Position numbers and translations under genes: made by a program. The notes under the pieces are model-generated. The model was not told the DNA's origin. It was given only the letters and a program-made list of their open reading frames with translations, and did not search any database. Below are positions 63,565 to 64,000 of a stretch of 64,000 bases of DNA, in pieces. Position 1 is the stretch's first letter, and each line of letters opens with the position of its first letter. The stretch is taken from NCBI RefSeq assembly GCF_017742235.1, contig NZ_JAGHKQ010000003.1:124001-188000 (forward strand). The letters run 5' to 3'. The DNA comes from Bacillus sp. 165. Lineage in GTDB: Bacteria > Bacillota > Bacilli > Bacillales > Bacillaceae_G.

Positions 63565-63600
63565 ACCCGTAACTTTTCAGTTTGTATTTTCGTTATTTAT
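63565..63600 (+). promoter_or_regulatory. ECF-type promoter
   Basis: GTAAC (AAC at 63571-63573), 17 bases, then CGT (63591-63593). This is the AAC-N16/17-CGT pattern used by ECF sigma factors, lying 38 bases before the start of an ECF sigma gene, so it suggests autoregulation. Confidence 0.6.
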
Positions 63601-63627
63601 TATAGAAGCACATAAGGAGTGATTGCT

Positions 63628-64000
63628 TTGAAAGGTGAGTACGGTAGGGATATTTTGTTCAGTAGTCATTCGTCAGAACAAGTTACAGCATGTATGCTGG
63701 AAAATTACAGACATTTAGTAAGATTCTGTACGTATTTAACGAAAAATCGTTGGGATGGCGAGGATTTAGCGCAAGAAACTATGTGTAAAGCAGTAAAGAG
63801 CTACGGAAAAGAGGAAATACGTTCTATCCAACTGCCATTGCTGTTTACAATTGCCCGCAACCAATGGATTGATACGTTACGAGCAAAAAACCGAGAGCAG
63901 GAGCTAAAGCAGGAGCCATGGTATGAACCGATAGAAAATCTTCACAATTTATACTCAATATTTGAAACAATGGTACTGCAGTTTACTCTCAATCAAATTG
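63628..64000 (+). CDS. ECF sigma factor, partial (runs off the window)
   Basis: The open frame starts at TTG 63628 with AAGGAGTG before it and continues to the window end (124 codons seen). It shows region 2 of sigma-70: ENYRHLVRFCTYLT (2.1), DGEDLAQETMCKAVKSY (2.2-2.3), and FTIARNQWIDTLRAKNRE (2.4), followed by a linker. Region 4 is expected beyond 64000. ECF factors respond to envelope stress through an anti-sigma factor, usually encoded just downstream. Confidence 0.93.
   Translation, partial: MKGEYGRDILFSSHSSEQVTACMLENYRHLVRFCTYLTKNRWDGEDLAQETMCKAVKSYGKEEIRSIQLPLLFTIARNQWIDTLRAKNREQELKQEPWYEPIENLHNLYSIFETMVLQFTLNQI

Overview
The window looks like chromosome of a low-GC, endospore-forming Bacillaceae. 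The evidence is an alpha/beta-type small acid-soluble spore protein, a YutG-type PgpA, an NrnB-type DHH nuclease, a NETI-motif protein, strong AGGAGG-type ribosome binding sites and many intrinsic terminators. The gene content resembles the Bacillus cereus group and its neighbours, but the species cannot be fixed from sequence reading alone. There are no rRNA or tRNA genes, CRISPR arrays or intact insertion sequences.

Layout: 0-3 kb holds an SDR oxidoreductase, a small helical protein, a decayed gene ending in a perfect palindrome, and a Cof-type HAD phosphatase. 3.3-11.5 kb holds cobQ and a SWIM zinc-finger gene, then a full molybdenum-cofactor set (mobA, moaA, moeB; moaC on the other strand; moeA-mobB-moaE-moaD overlapping). 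11.6-17.2 kb has DUF4256 and DUF4259 proteins, a small membrane protein, an unknown secreted protein, a sugar-lactone oxidase and a SASP. 17.3-26 kb has two disrupted ABC permease genes, an LD-carboxypeptidase, pgpA, an alpha/beta hydrolase, a 58-residue ribbon-helix-helix-like protein, an MFS transporter facing an ArsR regulator with a 50-bp palindromic operator candidate, a NETI protein and a broken NlpC/P60 hydrolase. 26-35.4 kb has a ZTP riboswitch in front of serC-serA-DUF1015, a polysaccharide deacetylase, a TauE/SafE permease with a possible attenuator, nrnB, a 515-residue membrane protein and a HesB-fold protein.

35.3-38 kb is a decayed tandem array: three copies of a [HesB-gene 5' end + LysR gene] unit, of which only one LysR and one HesB gene remain intact. 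38.4-52.8 kb is the most striking block: three complete ~1400-residue secreted S8 (Vpr-like) proteases and a fourth truncated copy, each ending in cohesin-like and dockerin-like modules. The first two share a ~505-bp identical 5' tract. All four have a TATAAG-N-CTTATA type dyad upstream.

53-64 kb has a zinc-ribbon protein, a basic small protein, a structured intergenic segment, a Smr-less MutS2-like ATPase, a secreted amidase, mug, degV, three small proteins (including a 46-residue one), a CMD-family protein, a 930-residue TPR-dynamin-like GTPase, another SDR, and the start of an ECF sigma factor with an apparent ECF-type promoter.

Functional threads are molybdenum-enzyme support, serine biosynthesis coupled to one-carbon status through ZTP, extracellular proteolysis, and several recent gene inactivations (two permeases, one cell-wall hydrolase, LysR copies).
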